DNA from: Actinomycetes bacterium
GTDB taxonomy: Bacteria; Actinomycetota; Acidimicrobiia; Acidimicrobiales; RAAP-2
NCBI GenBank assembly: GCA_021822565.1
Contig: JAKAQM010000008.1
Span: 1-49,202, forward strand
Direction: 5' to 3'
Length of the DNA stretch: 49,202 nt
Part shown: piece by piece, positions 17,217 to 24,964 of the stretch
Layout of the letters: each line of letters opens with the position of its first letter
Numbering within the stretch: the stretch's first letter is position 1
The notes under the pieces: model-generated
The model's input: the letters and a program-made list of their open reading frames with translations, nothing else
Database searches by the model: none
What the model was told of the DNA's origin: nothing
Position numbers and translations under genes: made by a program

Positions 17217-19258
17217 CTCGCCCCCAGCACGTGCACGAGGAGCGAGCCGTCCGGAGCAACCTCCACTTCGTCGCCGGGGAGCACGACGGTCGTGGTCGTC
17301 GTCTCGGCAACGAGGCACGGCCCGACGACGACGTCCCCAGGACGGAGGCTCGAGCGCTGGTGCACGTCGACGTCGACGAGCCCCGTCTCCGGGTAGTACA
17401 CCGTCCGCCGAGCCGGGATGCCCGCATCGGCTCGGCCGGCGCGCTGCGAGGGCACCTGGCGCTCAGCGCGCCCCTTCACGAGGGCCACATGCCAGGTGAC
17501 GACTTCGACCGGATGCCCACGCTCAGCGTAGCCGTACGCCTGCGCGTAGCGCTCCTCGAAGATCTCCGCGAAACGAACGGCATCGGCCTCCTCGACGTCG
17601 ACGGGAACCAGGAATTCGTGGCCTTGTCCGACGTAGCGCATCCCCAAGGTGCAGACGACCCGCACCTCCTCGCCCGAACGGAACGCGCTCCTGCTCGCTT
17701 CGTCGACCAGCTCCTCCAGGATCGCCTTCGAGCGCACGCTCGCGTCGTCGTCGAGCCGCAGCAGGGACGTGCGCGTCAGCTCCATCGACACCGAGGCCTC
17801 CAGCAGGCCGCGGGCCGAACCCCCGCTTGCAGCCAGCGGGACCACGGCCACCTCCACCCCGAGCGCGCGGGCGAGCCGCGGGCCGTGCACCGGTCCTCCG
17901 CCGCCCAGGCAGACGAGCGCGAGCGTGCGCGGGTCGAACCCACGGTTGATCGACACGAGCCGGATGGCGTGCTCCATGTCCAAGGTGGCCACTTCGTGGA
18001 TCCCCCACGCCGCGCGCAGGCGGTCGACCCCAAGGGACGCGGCGAGACCGTCGACGGCCGCCTCGGCCGCCTCGACGTCCAGGCTGATCCCACCAGAGAA
18101 CGCCGAGGGGTCGCAGTAGCCGAGCAAGAGATTGGCGTCGGTCACGGTCGGAGCAGTGCCTCCTCTTCCGTAGCAGGCCGGTCCGGGATTGGCGCCCGCG
18201 CTCCGAGGCCCGACACGCAGCGTTCCTTCGCGCACCTCGGCGATGCTGCCGCCTCCGGTGCCGATCTCCACCAGGTCGAGGGCTGCGATGTCGACGGGGA
18301 GGCCGCTGCCGCGCCGGTTGCCGACCCTCTGGAGCTCGAAGTACGACGCCGTCGCCGGCACCCCGCCGTGCACGACCGCCGCCTTGGCCGTCGTTCCCCC
18401 CATGTCGAACGAGAGGACGTCGGGGTACCCGAGCGAGGATCCGAAGCGCGCCGCGCCGACGACGCCCGCGGCCGGTCCGGACTCGAGCGTCCGAACCGGG
18501 CGATCGAGGACCTGGTCCATGGACGCGAGCCCGCCACTCGACTGCATGATCCAGACCGGCACGTCGATCCCCACCGAAGGCAGCCGTTCGACCAGCTCCC
18601 GGAGGTACTCGGACACGGAGGTGGCGATGTACGAATTCACCACTGCCGTGTTGGCTCGCTCGTACTCGCGCGCCTGGAGCGAGACGTCACTGGAGATCGT
18701 GATCACCATCCCGGGAAGCTCCCTCGCCAGGATCTCCGCCGCACGACGCTCGTGCGCAGGGTTCGCATAGGAGTGGAGGAACGTCACAGCGAGCGCCTGC
18801 GCCCCCGATTCCCGAATTTCCGCCGCGACCGCGCGCACCTCGTCCTCGTCGAGGGGGAGCGGAACCGACCCGTCCGCGAGCGTCCGCTCGCTCAGCTCGA
18901 AGCTGAGCGAGCGCTCGACGAGCGGCCGAGGCTTGTCGAGCTGCACGTCGTACATGCTCCATCGCAGCGCGCGCTGGATCTGCAGGATGTCGCGGAACCC
19001 GCGCGTGGCGAGGAAGGCAGTCGTTGGACCGCTCCTCTCGAGCACGGTGTTCGACCCTCGGGTGGTCGCGTGCACCACCTCGCGCACCTCCCCAGGCGCG
19101 ACGTGCGCCTGCTCGAGGACGGCGCTGACACCGGAGGTGATGGCCCCCACGAGATCCTCCGGCTCTGCAAGGACCTTCTCGAAGAAGAGACCCCCGTGCT
19201 CGTCCTCGAGGACGAGGTCGACGAACGTCCCGCCGACGTCGATTCCCAGCCTAGCCAC
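17213..19258 (-). CDS. hyuA: Hydantoinase A / 5-oxoprolinase family, HyuA-like ATPase subunit
   Basis: 681-residue HyuA-type subunit with an actin-like ATPase fold. It begins VARLGIDVGGTFVDLVLEDEH (the phosphate-1 loop). It has the VVHATTRGSNTVLERSGPTTAF block, the HSYANPAHERRAAEI segment, the MQSSGGLASMDQVLDRPVRT motif, SFDMGGTTAKAAVV, and the VCLGGGGPVHGPRLARALGV motif. GTG 19258 is preferred because GGGAG lies six bases upstream and the protein then begins directly with the ATPase motif; ATG 19279 is an alternative. It overlaps the CoA ligase stop by eight bases. HyuAB in this operon supply an ATP-driven opening of a cyclic amide or imide, or a carboxylation. Confidence 0.92.
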   Translation of the reverse strand: MARLGIDVGGTFVDLVLEDEHGGLFFEKVLAEPEDLVGAITSGVSAVLEQAHVAPGEVREVVHATTRGSNTVLERSGPTTAFLATRGFRDILQIQRALRWSMYDVQLDKPRPLVERSLSFELSERTLADGSVPLPLDEDEVRAVAAEIRESGAQALAVTFLHSYANPAHERRAAEILARELPGMVITISSDVSLQAREYERANTAVVNSYIATSVSEYLRELVERLPSVGIDVPVWIMQSSGGLASMDQVLDRPVRTLESGPAAGVVGAARFGSSLGYPDVLSFDMGGTTAKAAVVHGGVPATASYFELQRVGNRRGSGLPVDIAALDLVEIGTGGGSIAEVREGTLRVGPRSAGANPGPACYGRGGTAPTVTDANLLLGYCDPSAFSGGISLDVEAAEAAVDGLAASLGVDRLRAAWGIHEVATLDMEHAIRLVSINRGFDPRTLALVCLGGGGPVHGPRLARALGVEVAVVPLAASGGSARGLLEASVSMELTRTSLLRLDDDASVRSKAILEELVDEASRSAFRSGEEVRVVCTLGMRYVGQGHEFLVPVDVEEADAVRFAEIFEERYAQAYGYAERGHPVEVVTWHVALVKGRAERQVPSQRAGRADAGIPARRTVYYPETGLVDVDVHQRSSLRPGDVVVGPCLVAETTTTTVVLPGDEVEVAPDGSLLVHVLGAR

Positions 19259-20960
19259 GGCGGGCTCCCTGGAGGGCATCGTCCACGCCACGGCTCCCCG
19301 TCCCGTCGCCCAGCTCCTCGATGATCTGCTCGCGCAGGCGAAACTTCTGGATCTTCGTGGACGACATCGGCCAATCCGTCACGAATCGAACATGCCGAGG
19401 GACCTTGAACGATGCGATCCTGCCGCGGCAGAACGCGATCACGTCCTCCTCGCGGAGCCGAGCCCCCGGTGACAGCTCGACGAACGCCGCCGGAACTTCG
19501 GTCAGGCGGTCGTCGGGCACTCCCACCACCTGGCTCAGCTTGATGCCGGGATGCGAATCCAAGAAGGCCTCGACTTCTCTGGCGGAGACGTTCTCACCCC
19601 CGACCTTCAGAACATCTCGCAGTCTTCCATAGAAGGAAATGAACCCATGCTCATCCATCGAGCACAAGTCACCCGTATGGAAGAAGCCATCGGCGTCGCG
19701 AGTCGCAGCGGTCTGCTCCGCGTTCTTGTAGTAGCCGCTGAACAGGCTCCTCCCGCGCGTCGCGAGCTCACCTTTCACGCCGTGTGGCAAGCGAGCCCCG
19801 GTCAGCGGATCCACGATCTTCGCTTCCCAACCTGGGAGCACTGGGCCGCATGAGCGCATTCGCGCCTCGTAGCCGTCGTCCAGGCGGCTGTACGAAAGGG
19901 TCCCACACACTTCGGTCATTCCGTAGGCATTGACGAGGACAGCGGGAGAGAAGGCCTCCTGGATCTGCACTTGCGTGCTCTCCGGGCTCACGTTGCAGAT
20001 GGCCCGCACATCGCGCCTGTCGTAAGAGGAGAAGCCCGGATCCTGCATGAAGTTCAGCGTGATCGTAGGGAAAAGCGGGTACAGCAGCGTCGGCCGTTGT
20101 GCTGCGCACAGGGCCACGGCCTCTTTGGACTCGAACCGTTCCTGACTGATGAACGTCGCCCCGCGGCTGAAGACCGCCGACATGACGAGCAGGGCCGCGA
20201 CGTGGAACATCGGCAGCGGGCACCAACAGCGGTCATCAGGGGTGATTTCGAAACGCTGGGCAGTGCCGACCGCATTGGCAACGAACGCATCATGCGTGAA
20301 GACGCAGCCCTTCGCCATCGACGTGGTGCCCGACGTGTACATGTACATGATCGGATCGTCCGGCGAAGCCCCGTCCTCGGGGGCCGGAGGCAACTCCAGC
20401 GCCATCCGATCCACCATCGACTCATTGAGCATCCCTGCGGGCGCGGTCGCGCCAAGCATGACGACGTGCCGGAGGCGCGGGAACTGCTCCAGCCCCAAGT
20501 GCTTGGTGGGATCGGAGGCCTCCAGCCCGGAAAGCGCCTCGGTCACGACCGGACCCAGCTGATAGGGCTCGTCGAGCTGGCTGGTGGTGACCAGCGCTCG
20601 GAGGTCGCCGTCTCGACAGACGTGGGAGATCTCGAAGGTCCTGTACCGGATATTGATCGGCACGAGAATGGCGCCGAGTCGCGCTGCGCCGAGAAAGAGC
20701 TCGACGAACTGGGGCGAATTGGGGAGAATCAGCCCGAACGTCTCCCCACGCCCCACGCCGAGCGCCCGAAGTTGGCCCGCACGCCGACCGGCTCGTTCCC
20801 AGAGCTCGGAGTAGGTCAGCGCGCCACCTGGGAACACCAGGGCGGGGTGGTCGGGCCGTGCGGCTGCACTGGCTCGGAACATCTCCGCATAGGTCCAGCG
20901 TCGGTTGCAGGACTCTGTCAGACCTGCTGTCACCGAGGGCGGCACCGTCGGGTCGGTCAT
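19251..20960 (-). CDS. Acyl-CoA ligase / AMP-dependent synthetase 1
   Basis: 569-residue class I adenylate-forming enzyme that activates a carboxylic acid to acyl-AMP and then acyl-CoA. The ATP-binding motif is MYTSGTTSMAKGCVFTHDA. The A5 motif is NAYGMTEVCGTLSYS, the hinge/A7-A8 region contains FFHTGDLCSMDEHGF and GRLRDVLKVGGENVSAREVE, and the C-terminal catalytic lysine region is MSSTKIQKFRL. Start ATG 20960 overlaps the preceding stop as ATGA; the frame extends upstream only as a shadow. It is the second gene of the long operon. Similar domain blocks in the ligase at 22082 show two separate CoA ligases in neighbouring operons. The substrate acid is not predictable by eye. Confidence 0.92.
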   Translation of the reverse strand: MTDPTVPPSVTAGLTESCNRRWTYAEMFRASAAARPDHPALVFPGGALTYSELWERAGRRAGQLRALGVGRGETFGLILPNSPQFVELFLGAARLGAILVPINIRYRTFEISHVCRDGDLRALVTTSQLDEPYQLGPVVTEALSGLEASDPTKHLGLEQFPRLRHVVMLGATAPAGMLNESMVDRMALELPPAPEDGASPDDPIMYMYTSGTTSMAKGCVFTHDAFVANAVGTAQRFEITPDDRCWCPLPMFHVAALLVMSAVFSRGATFISQERFESKEAVALCAAQRPTLLYPLFPTITLNFMQDPGFSSYDRRDVRAICNVSPESTQVQIQEAFSPAVLVNAYGMTEVCGTLSYSRLDDGYEARMRSCGPVLPGWEAKIVDPLTGARLPHGVKGELATRGRSLFSGYYKNAEQTAATRDADGFFHTGDLCSMDEHGFISFYGRLRDVLKVGGENVSAREVEAFLDSHPGIKLSQVVGVPDDRLTEVPAAFVELSPGARLREEDVIAFCRGRIASFKVPRHVRFVTDWPMSSTKIQKFRLREQIIEELGDGTGSRGVDDALQGARRG

Positions 20961-21853
20961 CCTGCGCCCGACTTCGAGGCGGCGGTGTCGGGCGTCTGGA
21001 CGTCGAGCTCGGCAACCTCTTCCCGTTCGTCCAGCGCGCGGAGGAACTCGGCCACCGCCGCCGCGAACGGTACCGGAAGTTGGTCGGGCAGCGGGACCAT
21101 CCCTGTGGCCAGCTCGATGACCTTCGCGTCGGGCAGCGCCTCGCGCCAACGTGCCAACATGGGATACGCGAACGGATCGGCGGAACCTACGAGAACCAGT
21201 ACGGGGAGTCCCGTCCGCCTCAGCTCTTCGGCTCGCTCCGGCGCCGGGTACCGGTTGACCGCTCGGTGACCCTCTTCGGCACGACTGCCCACTCGAAGAG
21301 CATCCGCGACGAACCTTCGGAGCAGGTCGGAGCGACCCGCGGGATAGAACGCGAGCCTGCGACGCCACAGCTCGGTCAAATGCGACCCGTCCGGTCGCTC
21401 GGTGACGTCATCCACCCCGGGGCCGGCCAACGCGGCGGCGCGCTCGTCAGCAGAACGTAGCGGGGCGGAGGACAAGACGACGGCCCGGACCCTTGTGGGA
21501 CACCGAACGGCCACCTCGAGCGTCACCAGCGCTCCGGTATGGTGCCCGACGAGCGCGACCTGGTCGAGACCGAGCTCATCGATCAACAGGGTGAGCCCGT
21601 CTGCGTAATGCTCGATCGAATCCCCGGCACGCGGATCCAGATCTGATGCCCCGAACCCCGGGGTGTCCAAGGCAACCGTGTCGTAGTCGCGCCCGAGCAG
21701 CGGCAGGACGTCTCGGTACTCGTCCCATGAACGAGGGGTCTGGTGCGCCATCGCCACTGGCGCGCCGTTCCCTTCGCCGCAGCGCGCGAAATGAAGCTGG
21801 CCCCACGGCACGTCGACGTAGCCCCGGCGGATGGTCACCGCATCTTCACTCAC
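20957..21853 (-). CDS. Alpha/beta-hydrolase-fold protein with replaced catalytic residues
   Basis: 298-residue alpha/beta hydrolase-fold protein. The nucleophile elbow reads LVGHHTGALV, so the usual serine is threonine (Thr106, codon ACC read directly). The acid is present (GSADPF, Asp226), but the segment where the catalytic histidine normally sits reads ATGMVPLPDQLP, with Met252 at the expected position. The oxyanion-hole region is MAHQTPRSWDEY. Loss of both Ser and His suggests a non-hydrolytic or unusual mechanism (lyase, C-C hydrolase or binding protein), or that another residue serves; this is inference. Start GTG 21853 follows only a weak GGGA. First gene of the long operon, about 125 bases downstream of a TGATCA-box promoter. 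Confidence 0.82.
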   Translation of the reverse strand: MSEDAVTIRRGYVDVPWGQLHFARCGEGNGAPVAMAHQTPRSWDEYRDVLPLLGRDYDTVALDTPGFGASDLDPRAGDSIEHYADGLTLLIDELGLDQVALVGHHTGALVTLEVAVRCPTRVRAVVLSSAPLRSADERAAALAGPGVDDVTERPDGSHLTELWRRRLAFYPAGRSDLLRRFVADALRVGSRAEEGHRAVNRYPAPERAEELRRTGLPVLVLVGSADPFAYPMLARWREALPDAKVIELATGMVPLPDQLPVPFAAAVAEFLRALDEREEVAELDVQTPDTAASKSGAG

Positions 21854-21947
21854 GGCGATCCCAGGGCGGCAGGAGGCGTACCGCGAGAGCCTGTTGCATC
21901 ATGTCCGGCCAAGGTGTTCCGATGCGCGGGTGTGGTCTCAGACTCAT
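21846..21947 (-). CDS. Possible 33-residue leader ORF overlapping the hydrolase start
   Basis: In the leader of the long operon a perfect AGGAGG (on the minus strand, about 21949-21954) directly precedes a small open frame. It begins with ATG 21947 and ends with a TGA that overlaps the hydrolase GTG by eight bases. The ATG is too close to the AGGAGG for normal initiation; a CTG two codons later would be at ideal spacing. The peptide (MSLRPHPRIGTPWPDMMQQ and onward) has no recognisable domain. It may be a leader that couples translation into the hydrolase gene, or chance. Confidence 0.25.
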   Translation of the reverse strand: MSLRPHPRIGTPWPDMMQQALAVRLLPPWDRRE

Positions 21948-21978
21948 CCCTCCTGACAGTCCTCGCTCCCACTGCCAT

Positions 21979-22011
21979 GGATATTTGATCACCGCTCCCT
22001 CTCCGCCGCAA
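21979..22011 (-). promoter_or_regulatory. Promoter with TGATCAAATATCC box for the 12-gene operon
   Basis: On the minus strand TTGCGG (22006-22011) is followed after 17 bases by TCAAAT (21983-21988). TGATCAAATATCC (21979-21991) covers the -10, with TGATCA at 21986-21991. The same 13-mer in the same position is found at 42774-42786. The first gene of the operon starts 125 bases downstream. Confidence 0.6.
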
Positions 22012-22081
22012 GCCCCACGGTGCGGAGCAAAGGATCCACTCCGGCCACGAAGATCGAGGAAGAGTCGCAGCTGAATGCTCG

Positions 22082-23656
22082 TCAGCGGCGAAGTCGAACG
22101 CCTGCCTTCTCGCGATCCCACGTCCGCTCCGATACTCCTCGAGCTCGCAGCTCGAACTTCTGCACCTTGCCATTCGAGGTGATCGGCAGGTCTTCGACGA
22201 ACTCGATATAGCGCGGTACCGCGAAGTATGCGAGCCGTTCCTGGCAGTGCTCGACGAGCTCCATGGGGCTTGGCGGAGGGTCGGTAGAGGGCACCACGAA
22301 CGCCATCACCTCGTCTTCTCCCAGCTCGGAAGGCACTGGGACGACCGCGATCGCGGCGACACCGGGGTGTCCAACGAGAACCTGCTCGACCTCCCAGCTC
22401 GAGACGTTCTCCCCGCGGCGACGGATCGCGTCCTTGAGGCGGTCGAGGAACCGGTACCAGCCCTCGGCGTCTCGGACGACTCGGTCACCGGTATGGAGCC
22501 AGAGATTCCGAAAGGCGGAGACCGTGGCCTCTGGCATCCGCCAGTATCCCGTCGTGAAGGCGAACGGTTCGTCAGCGCGCACGACGAGCTCGCCCGCCGT
22601 TCCGTCAGGCACTTGGACGTCGTGCTCGTCGACCACCCGGGCATGGAAGCCGGGCATCACCCTGCCCATCATCCCCGGCTTCTGCGCCCCGTCGCGAGGT
22701 CCGATGACGAGGTTGGTCTCCGTCATCCCATGCGCCTCGACGATCTCGATGCCGAACCGCTCCTCGCACACCGACCAAAGCACGGCTGGAGTCGCTGGAG
22801 CGAGAGCGACGCGGACGCTGTGGGCGCGCTCGACTGGTGTCTCGTCGCGCGAGCAGAGGATGGAGACCATGGTCCCGAGAAGGTAGGTCACGGTCGCCTC
22901 GCTCTCGACGAGCCGCTCCCAGAAGTGAGAAGCGGAGAACCGCTCGCCGACGACGAGGGAGGCCTCGTTCACGAGTGCCTGAAGAAATGCGTTGAGCGCG
23001 TTGGTGTGGAAAAGCGGAAGGCAGGTGTAGAGCACGTCACCTGAGTGCACGTCGAGCGCCGCCCCTGAGTTGACTCCCCACCAGTAGAACTGGCCGTGAG
23101 GACACCGCACGCCTTTGGACGGCCCGGTCGTTCCCGAGGTATAGAGCAGCGCGAGGTCGTCGCCCGGCAGCACTGGCGCCGGCGTGATGGCGTCGCCGTT
23201 GCCGGGAAACGATTGGATGCGCCGTTCCCGCCACGTGGCAGGGTGGTCTCCGAGCCCCCACAGCTGCTCCAACGATCCTGGCAATCGGTCGATCCCGTCG
23301 AAACGGTCGAGCAACCCCGGCTCCACGACCAGCACGCGAGGCTCGGCGTCGTGCACGATGTGCTCGAGCTGCGGGCCCCGGGCGGACACATTGATGGGGA
23401 CCAGCGTCGCTCCGAGCCACCCGCACGCGGCGAAGGTGTCCAACACCTCCACGCGATTCGTGCTGATCACGGCGATGCGATCACCGCGTTGCACTCCCCG
23501 CGCCGCGAAGGCGCCTGCTACCTGGGCCGTGTGCTCGGCCATCCCCTCCGCAGACCGGAGGACCGGGCCGACCCGCAAGAGCGGGGTGTCGCCGCTGGAC
23601 TCGGCCCGCTGGCGGAGCAGGGCGGGCAGCGTCCGCTGCGAGGGAGCCACCTCCAT
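22082..23656 (-). CDS. Acyl-CoA ligase / AMP-dependent synthetase 2 (CaiC-like)
   Basis: 524-residue class I adenylate-forming ligase resembling crotonobetaine/carnitine-CoA and medium-chain acyl-CoA ligases. Visible motifs are LLYTSGTTGPSKGVRCPHGQ, CLPLFHTNALNAFLQAL, VEAHGMTETNLVIGPRDG, LWLHTGDRVVRDAEGWYRF, LDRLKDAIRRRGENVSSWEV and the C-terminal lysine region PITSNGKVQKFEL. ATG 23656 is chosen because GGAG lies eight bases upstream; the frame also contains GTG 23662. It follows the ABC permease by 81 bases and is the last gene of the transporter operon, so import and CoA activation of the same or a related compound are probably linked. Confidence 0.91.
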   Translation of the reverse strand: MEVAPSQRTLPALLRQRAESSGDTPLLRVGPVLRSAEGMAEHTAQVAGAFAARGVQRGDRIAVISTNRVEVLDTFAACGWLGATLVPINVSARGPQLEHIVHDAEPRVLVVEPGLLDRFDGIDRLPGSLEQLWGLGDHPATWRERRIQSFPGNGDAITPAPVLPGDDLALLYTSGTTGPSKGVRCPHGQFYWWGVNSGAALDVHSGDVLYTCLPLFHTNALNAFLQALVNEASLVVGERFSASHFWERLVESEATVTYLLGTMVSILCSRDETPVERAHSVRVALAPATPAVLWSVCEERFGIEIVEAHGMTETNLVIGPRDGAQKPGMMGRVMPGFHARVVDEHDVQVPDGTAGELVVRADEPFAFTTGYWRMPEATVSAFRNLWLHTGDRVVRDAEGWYRFLDRLKDAIRRRGENVSSWEVEQVLVGHPGVAAIAVVPVPSELGEDEVMAFVVPSTDPPPSPMELVEHCQERLAYFAVPRYIEFVEDLPITSNGKVQKFELRARGVSERTWDREKAGVRLRR

Positions 23657-23737
23657 CAGCACTGCTCCACCAGCGTCCCGCCACCAGCCAGGTCCTGCCC
23701 GCGTACGATGCCATACGGCGAACGAGACCCGCAGCCG

Positions 23738-24913
23738 TCATTCATGGGCGGAACCTGACCCGAACGGCGGCTCCACGATCGCTTCGACGGGCTGGTAGGC
23801 GCCCACGGGCGCTGCCCCTTTTCCAACTGCGACGTCCGCAGGCCCCGCTTCCGTCGACTCTCTGACGAATCGCCTGCGGGTACGCGACTTCTGGAACTGG
23901 TCCAAGCCGACGGCCACGACGAGCACGATGCCGGTCACCACGTTGGACCAGAAGTCCGAGACTCCCACCACGCCGAGACCGTTCTCGAGAGCTCCGATGA
24001 GCAGCACACCAAGGATCGTGCCGAATATGCCACCCTCGCCGCCGGAAAAGCTCGTCCCACCGAGCAGGACCGCGGCACCCGCAATCAGGTTGATCGTTGC
24101 CCCTACTGTCGGAGACGCTGCGGCGAGCCGCCCGGCGTCCACGATTCCGGCCATCCCCGCGAACAGACCCGCCGCGCCATACGTCAACATCGTGATCAGG
24201 CCGACGCGTATCCCGGCAATCCTCGCAGCCTCCCGGTTGCCACCCACCGCGTAGATGGCGCGTCCGACACGCGTGAAGCGAAGGCACACGCCGGCGACGA
24301 CGACAGCGCCGATCATGAACCATATCGGGACGCCGATACCGAGGGCCTTCGCGGACCCGATCGAGGCAACCATGTGGTACTTCGAAAGAGACAACGTGTT
24401 TCCGTTCGTCACGACGTACACGAGACCCTCGACTGCAGTCATCGTGCCGAGGGTGACCACGAGAAAGTTCAACCGGGCGTAGCCGATCAAGAAGCCGTTG
24501 ACCAACGCGCCGAACAGACCTGCGCACAGGATGGCGATGACGATCGCGAGGAGCTGCGGGACGCCGATCGCCAGCAGCCCGGCGAGCAGCACCCCGGTCG
24601 CCTCCATCACCGAGCCCACCGACAGGTCGAACCCTCCTCCGATCATCGCGAAGGTCATCCCTGCGGCGACGAGCATCAGGTCGCTGTTCGACGTAAGGAT
24701 GTTTGTGATGTTCTGCCCGTGAATGAAGAACGGATGCAGTGCGGCGAAGACCACGATGATCCCGACCAAGGCCCCCCCTGGTCCGACATAGCGACGGCCC
24801 CGCTTCAGCCAACCGACCAGATCTCTCCTGACAGCCGGAACTGTGTCGGATCGAAAGGACTCGTCCACACTACTGCTCCCCGTCTCCACCTCGGACCCTG
24901 CGCGCATCCTCAT
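23738..24913 (-). CDS. Sugar-type ABC transporter permease (RbsC-like)
   Basis: About 391-residue inner-membrane permease of the ribose/xylose/AI-2 type. After a charged N-terminus there are about eight to ten hydrophobic segments, beginning with GALVGIIVVFAALHPFFI near residue 50. The family signature GGGFDLSVGSVMEATGVLLA and the cytoplasmic loop GGNREAARIAGIRVGLITML (which contacts the ATPase) are present. A hydrophilic C-terminal tail of about 45 residues is longer than usual. ATG 24913 follows GGAG by nine bases; GTG 24928 and ATG 24907 are alternatives. It is 51 bases after the ATPase gene. Only one permease is encoded, so it would act as a homodimer. Confidence 0.92.
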   Translation of the reverse strand: MRMRAGSEVETGSSSVDESFRSDTVPAVRRDLVGWLKRGRRYVGPGGALVGIIVVFAALHPFFIHGQNITNILTSNSDLMLVAAGMTFAMIGGGFDLSVGSVMEATGVLLAGLLAIGVPQLLAIVIAILCAGLFGALVNGFLIGYARLNFLVVTLGTMTAVEGLVYVVTNGNTLSLSKYHMVASIGSAKALGIGVPIWFMIGAVVVAGVCLRFTRVGRAIYAVGGNREAARIAGIRVGLITMLTYGAAGLFAGMAGIVDAGRLAAASPTVGATINLIAGAAVLLGGTSFSGGEGGIFGTILGVLLIGALENGLGVVGVSDFWSNVVTGIVLVVAVGLDQFQKSRTRRRFVRESTEAGPADVAVGKGAAPVGAYQPVEAIVEPPFGSGSAHE

Positions 24914-24964
24914 CCCGGCACGCTCCACACTGTGAGAAACCCGTCCAAACCCACGAGCCGTCTT

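Noticed and set aside
17231-19324. A 697-codon plus-strand frame opposite hyuA
   Set aside because: Antisense shadow; hyuA carries all expected family motifs.
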